Part shown: positions 15,691-19,195 of the stretch, piece after piece
How the letters are laid out: each line of letters opens with the position of its first letter
How positions within the stretch are numbered: position 1 is the stretch's first letter
From: JAVVRI01 sp036654795
GTDB lineage: Bacteria; Bacteroidota; Bacteroidia; Bacteroidales; Tannerellaceae
Assembly: GCA_036654795.1 (NCBI GenBank)
Contig: JAVVRI010000044.1
Span: 1 to 19,195, forward strand
Direction of reading: 5' to 3'
Length of the DNA: 19,195 nt
Made by a program: the position numbers and the translations under genes
The notes under the pieces: model-generated
Seen by the model: only the letters and a program-made list of their open reading frames with translations
What the model was told of the DNA's origin: nothing
Databases searched by the model: none

Positions 15691-15720
15691 CAACGTTCAA
15701 TCAAACTTATTCAAAGGATC

Positions 15721-17094
15721 ATGAAAACTACAAACTTGAGTTATCTACTACTTATTAGCCTTGTTTCGGCCATGGGCGGACTCCTGTTCGGCTATGACTG
15801 GGTGGTGATTGGTGGAGCTAAAATATTTTACGAACCCTTCTTTGGCTTGGAAGGTTCGGCAGCCCTGCGCGGTTGGGCAATGAGTAGTGCGTTGATCGGT
15901 TGCCTTTCCGGAGCTGTTCTGGCGGGTAAATGGAGCGATCAGTATGGACGTAAAAAGATGCTGATCATTGCCTCTATCCTGTTTGTGCTGTCGGCTTATG
16001 GCACCGGGGCGGTGGATAGTTTCTCTTGGTTTATCGTCTATCGCATCGTGGGCGGGTTTGGCATTGGTATTGCGTCTAATATTTCTCCTATCTATATTGC
16101 TGAAGTTTCTCCGGCCTCCGTGCGTGGCAAGTTTGTTTCGCTTAATCAGCTAACGATTGTACTGGGTATTCTGTCCGCCCAACTGGCTAACTGGCAGATT
16201 GGAGAGTGTTACACCGGCGGAGGTGAGGCCTTGTCTGCCGAAAGCATCAACGAAGCGTGGCGCTGGATGTTCTGGATGGAACTAATTCCGGCAGGAGTTT
16301 TCTTTTTACTCTCTTTTATCATCCCGGAAAGTCCGCGTTGGCTGGCTACAAATGGAAAGGAAACAGGCGCACATCGCATCTTCACACGCATCGGGGGGAC
16401 GGCTTATGCTGAAAAAGCACTGGCGGAAATAAAGGCAGTGTCCTCAAACGAAACGAAAGGCGATTGGCGCGCCCTGCTTCAACCCGGTGTCCGCAAGGTG
16501 CTGATTATTGGTGTGGTGCTAGCCGTCTTCCAACAATGGTGCGGTATTAATGTGATCTTTAATTATGCGCACGAGATATTCTCAGCCGCCGGCTATGCCG
16601 TGTCCGATGTGTTAATGAATATTGTTATAACAGGCGTCACGAATGTGATCTTCACACTGGTTGCTGTTTATACGGTTGATAAGTGGGGACGCCGCGCACT
16701 GATGTTTGTCGGCTCGGCCGGATTGGCACTAATCTATGCGGCTATGGGCACTTGCTACTTCTTTGGCGTCAGCGGGCTGCCGATGTTGCTACTGGTGGTG
16801 CTGGCTATTGCCTGCTACGCCATGTCGCTTGCACCGGTTGTGTGGGTGGTGCTTTCCGAAATATTTCCGACCCGCATCCGTGGAGCGGCGATGGCACTCT
16901 CTACCTTTTTCCTTTGGCTGGCCTGCTTCCTGCTCACTTATACCTTCCCGCTGCTGAATGAATGGTTGGGGGCATCGGGTACCTTCTGGATCTATGGTGG
17001 CATCTGCCTTGCCGGATTCTTTTTCATACGAACGCAACTGCCTGAAACAAAAGGAAAGAGTCTGGAAGAAATAGAAAAAGAACTAACGAAATAA
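15721..17094 (+). CDS. MFS sugar porter, probable sugar:proton symporter
   Basis: A 457-residue, 12-helix inner-membrane transporter of the sugar porter family (XylE/GLUT type). Family signatures are GGLLFGYDWVV with Asp26 (the proton-coupling Asp27 of XylE), DQYGRKK (73-79), PESPRW (202-207), QQWCGIN (271-277) and PETKGKS near the C-terminus. Residues matching XylE sugar ligands Gln168, Gln288, Gln289 and Asn294 are Gln143, Gln271, Gln272 and Asn277. Two nearby positions differ: XylE YYAPE is NYAHE here (Asn281, His284), so substrate choice may differ from xylose. ATG at 15721 follows AAAGGA at 15713-15718, which is better than the upstream TTG at 15664. It is co-transcribed with the following DUF5107 gene. 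Confidence 0.92.
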   Translation: MKTTNLSYLLLISLVSAMGGLLFGYDWVVIGGAKIFYEPFFGLEGSAALRGWAMSSALIGCLSGAVLAGKWSDQYGRKKMLIIASILFVLSAYGTGAVDSFSWFIVYRIVGGFGIGIASNISPIYIAEVSPASVRGKFVSLNQLTIVLGILSAQLANWQIGECYTGGGEALSAESINEAWRWMFWMELIPAGVFFLLSFIIPESPRWLATNGKETGAHRIFTRIGGTAYAEKALAEIKAVSSNETKGDWRALLQPGVRKVLIIGVVLAVFQQWCGINVIFNYAHEIFSAAGYAVSDVLMNIVITGVTNVIFTLVAVYTVDKWGRRALMFVGSAGLALIYAAMGTCYFFGVSGLPMLLLVVLAIACYAMSLAPVVWVVLSEIFPTRIRGAAMALSTFFLWLACFLLTYTFPLLNEWLGASGTFWIYGGICLAGFFFIRTQLPETKGKSLEEIEKELTK

Positions 17095-17107
17095 TACATA
17101 CATAAAT

Positions 17108-19195
17108 ATGAATCAGGTAAATGTTTGGGAAGAAGATATCCTTCTTCCTACCTACGGTGTTGGCAAACCCGAAAAGAATCCGATGTTTTTAGAGAAGCGC
17201 GTCTATCAAGGCAGCAGCGGAGCGGTCTATCCCTATCCGGTGATTGAGAAGATTGAGGACACATGCAAAGACAAACTCTATCACGCTATCTATCTGGAAA
17301 ATGAATATATCAAGATCATGATCCTCCCGGAATTGGGCGGACGTGTACAGATGGCATACGATAAGATAAAGGAACGCCATTTTATCTACTACAATCACGT
17401 GATCAAACCGGCGTTGGTAGGTCTGACAGGTCCCTGGATTTCCGGAGGAATTGAGTTTAACTGGCCGCAACACCATCGCCCAAGTACCTATATGCCGGTA
17501 GACTTCCGCATCGAACGTTGCGAAGATGGCTCGGCTATCGTTTGGGTGAATGAGCGCGAACGGATGTTTCATCAGAAAGGGATGGCAGGCTTTACGCTAC
17601 GTCCCGGTCGTGCCGTACTGGAGATTCAAGGGAAATTGTATAACCCGACACCGCTGCCACAGACCTTTCTTTGGTGGGCTAATCCGGCAGTGGCAGTCAA
17701 TGAGCATTACCAGTCGGTCTTCCCCGGTGACGTAAACGCGGTGTTCGACCATGGCAAGCGCGATGTGTCCACCTATCCCATTGCGACAGGTACTTATTAT
17801 AAGATAGATTATTCGGCCGGTGTAGATATCTCCCGGTATAAGAACATTCCGGTGCCAACCTCTTATATGGCTATTAAGTCGCGCTACGACTTTGTAGGTG
17901 GTTATGAGAACGACACCCGTGCAGGCGTATTGCACGTAGCGAACCATCACGTCTCACCCGGTAAAAAGCAATGGACATGGGGAAATGGAGACTTTGGGCA
18001 GGCTTGGGACCGGAATCTGACGGATCATGACGGCCCGTATATTGAGCTAATGACAGGCGTATATACCGACAATCAGCCCGACTTCACTTGGCTGCAACCG
18101 TATGAGGAAAAGACGTTTACCCAATACTTTATGCCTTATCGCGAACTGGGTGTCGTTAAAAACGCCTCGGCTGATCTGTTGATGAATATTGAACCTCACG
18201 GGGCAGGTGCCCTACTGAAGCTCTTTGCCACCTCGCTGCAAAAGGATCTGCGCGTAGTTGTAAAACAAAAAGACACGGTTTGCTTTGATCAAACAGTTAC
18301 GCTTTCACCGGAAAATGTATATATGGAGGTGATTCCTGTTGCTGATCCGGCAAAGGCAGAGGTTATTGTCTATCGCGCCACCGGCAAACAACTACTTGCT
18401 TGGAGTGCGGAATCGGATCTCTGTAAGGAGATACCCAGTCCGGCCAAAGCCGCCCTTTCGCCTGCAGAGACCTCAACGACCGAGGAATTATATCTTACCG
18501 GTCTTCATCTGGAGCAATACCGTCATGCCACCTATAATCCGACTGATTACTATAAGGAAGCACTCCGACGTGACCCATCCGACGTGCGAAATAATAACGC
18601 AATGGGGTTATGGCTCATTCGTAAAGGTCAATTTGCTCAAGCAGAACCGTACCTGCGCCAAGCCATACAAACATTAATCAACCGTAATCCAAATCCATAC
18701 GATGGCGAACCGCTCTATAACTTAGGGCTGGCACTCCAGTTTCAAGGGAAAAACGACGAAGCCTATGAATCCTTCTATAAATCTTGCTGGAACGGGGCTT
18801 GGCAAGAGGCTGGTTATTACTCGCTGGCTCAACTCTCTTGTGCAAAAGAAGCATGGACGGACGCGCTCTATGAAATAGATAAATCCCTCATCCGCAATTG
18901 GCACAACCTTCGCGCTCGCCAACTGAAAGCAACAATCTTACGACAGCTGAACCGGAAGGAAGAAGCCCTTGCATTCATTGAGGAGTCGATAAAGATAGAT
19001 CCGTTTAACTTTGGCTGCCTCTTCGAAAAGCAATTACTTTCCGGAGATGAGGGAGAGGGAGAAGCCTTAAACAGCCGGATGCGGGGTGAATCTCATAATT
19101 ATGAGGAACTGTCACTCGATTATGCCGCTGCCGGATGTTGGACAGAAGCACTCGCCGTCGCAGACATGGCTCTGCAATGGATCCCTCAAGCAAGC
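17108..19195 (+). CDS. DUF5107 and TPR-repeat protein, partial (3' end beyond window)
   Basis: An uninterrupted frame of 696 codons runs off the right edge. The first part (about residues 40-350) fits DUF5107, including MILPELGGRVQMAYDK, which recalls the galactose-mutarotase-like fold, and the conserved-looking block GGIEFNWPQHHRP (about 112-124). From about 480 to the edge, helical TPR-like repeats follow (for example AMGLWLIRKGQFAQAEPYL, LYNLGLALQFQGKNDEAYE and AEEA-type helices ending IDPFN). There is no signal peptide, so a cytosolic location is expected. The gene starts 13 bases after the symporter stop. A role in processing the imported sugar or glycoside is inferred from context and fold; I know of no established activity to assign. 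The start ATG is the first in frame. Confidence 0.85.
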   Translation, partial: MNQVNVWEEDILLPTYGVGKPEKNPMFLEKRVYQGSSGAVYPYPVIEKIEDTCKDKLYHAIYLENEYIKIMILPELGGRVQMAYDKIKERHFIYYNHVIKPALVGLTGPWISGGIEFNWPQHHRPSTYMPVDFRIERCEDGSAIVWVNERERMFHQKGMAGFTLRPGRAVLEIQGKLYNPTPLPQTFLWWANPAVAVNEHYQSVFPGDVNAVFDHGKRDVSTYPIATGTYYKIDYSAGVDISRYKNIPVPTSYMAIKSRYDFVGGYENDTRAGVLHVANHHVSPGKKQWTWGNGDFGQAWDRNLTDHDGPYIELMTGVYTDNQPDFTWLQPYEEKTFTQYFMPYRELGVVKNASADLLMNIEPHGAGALLKLFATSLQKDLRVVVKQKDTVCFDQTVTLSPENVYMEVIPVADPAKAEVIVYRATGKQLLAWSAESDLCKEIPSPAKAALSPAETSTTEELYLTGLHLEQYRHATYNPTDYYKEALRRDPSDVRNNNAMGLWLIRKGQFAQAEPYLRQAIQTLINRNPNPYDGEPLYNLGLALQFQGKNDEAYESFYKSCWNGAWQEAGYYSLAQLSCAKEAWTDALYEIDKSLIRNWHNLRARQLKATILRQLNRKEEALAFIEESIKIDPFNFGCLFEKQLLSGDEGEGEALNSRMRGESHNYEELSLDYAAAGCWTEALAVADMALQWIPQAS

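Noticed and set aside
15664..15720. Upstream TTG start for the symporter, adding 19 residues
   Set aside because: It would begin at or before the candidate -7 element, and the ATG at 15721 has a well-placed AAAGGA and starts directly before the first membrane helix.

Overview
The window looks like a chromosomal segment of a Bacteroides or close Bacteroidales relative. The reasons are the gene set and order (tig, clpP, clpX, recQ in a row), the large single-chain PurL, an exported Tricorn-like protease, and start-proximal sequences that fit the Bacteroides promoter pattern (TTTG near -33, TAnnTTTG near -7) rather than E. coli-type boxes. Genes are mostly ordinary and intact; most of the unusual content lies between them.

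Layout. Bases 1-150 hold a strong hairpin terminator and an unresolved edge. purL (complement, ends 151) makes FGAM in purine synthesis. The 364-base gap 3841-4204 holds the purL promoter, a decayed fragment that reads like an ISL3-type transposase on the plus strand, a short minus-strand open stub next to it, and the terminator of the following gene. A 1082-residue Tricorn-like periplasmic protease (complement) runs to 7453. Its upstream gap contains a compact array of inverted and direct repeats (7516-7598). A protein quality-control and repair block follows on the complement strand: tig (13296-11944), then clpP, clpX and recQ separated by 11 and 29 bases and probably co-transcribed. A plus-strand CPBP-family membrane protease (13526-14422) is divergent from tig. 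The convergent gap after it (14423-14708) holds a second repeat array (14586-14667) built on the same plan as the first.

The right end is a small sugar-use locus. An AraC-family activator (complement, 15596-14709) is divergent from a sugar:proton symporter (15721-17094), which is followed after 13 bases by a DUF5107 plus TPR protein that runs off the right edge. The likely logic is that the AraC protein senses a sugar, the symporter carries it across the inner membrane, and the DUF5107 protein acts on it in the cytoplasm; the substrate and the DUF5107 activity are not evident from sequence. This locus and the paired repeat arrays are the best candidates for undescribed biology here. I saw no rRNA, tRNA, CRISPR array, intact insertion sequence or phage genes.
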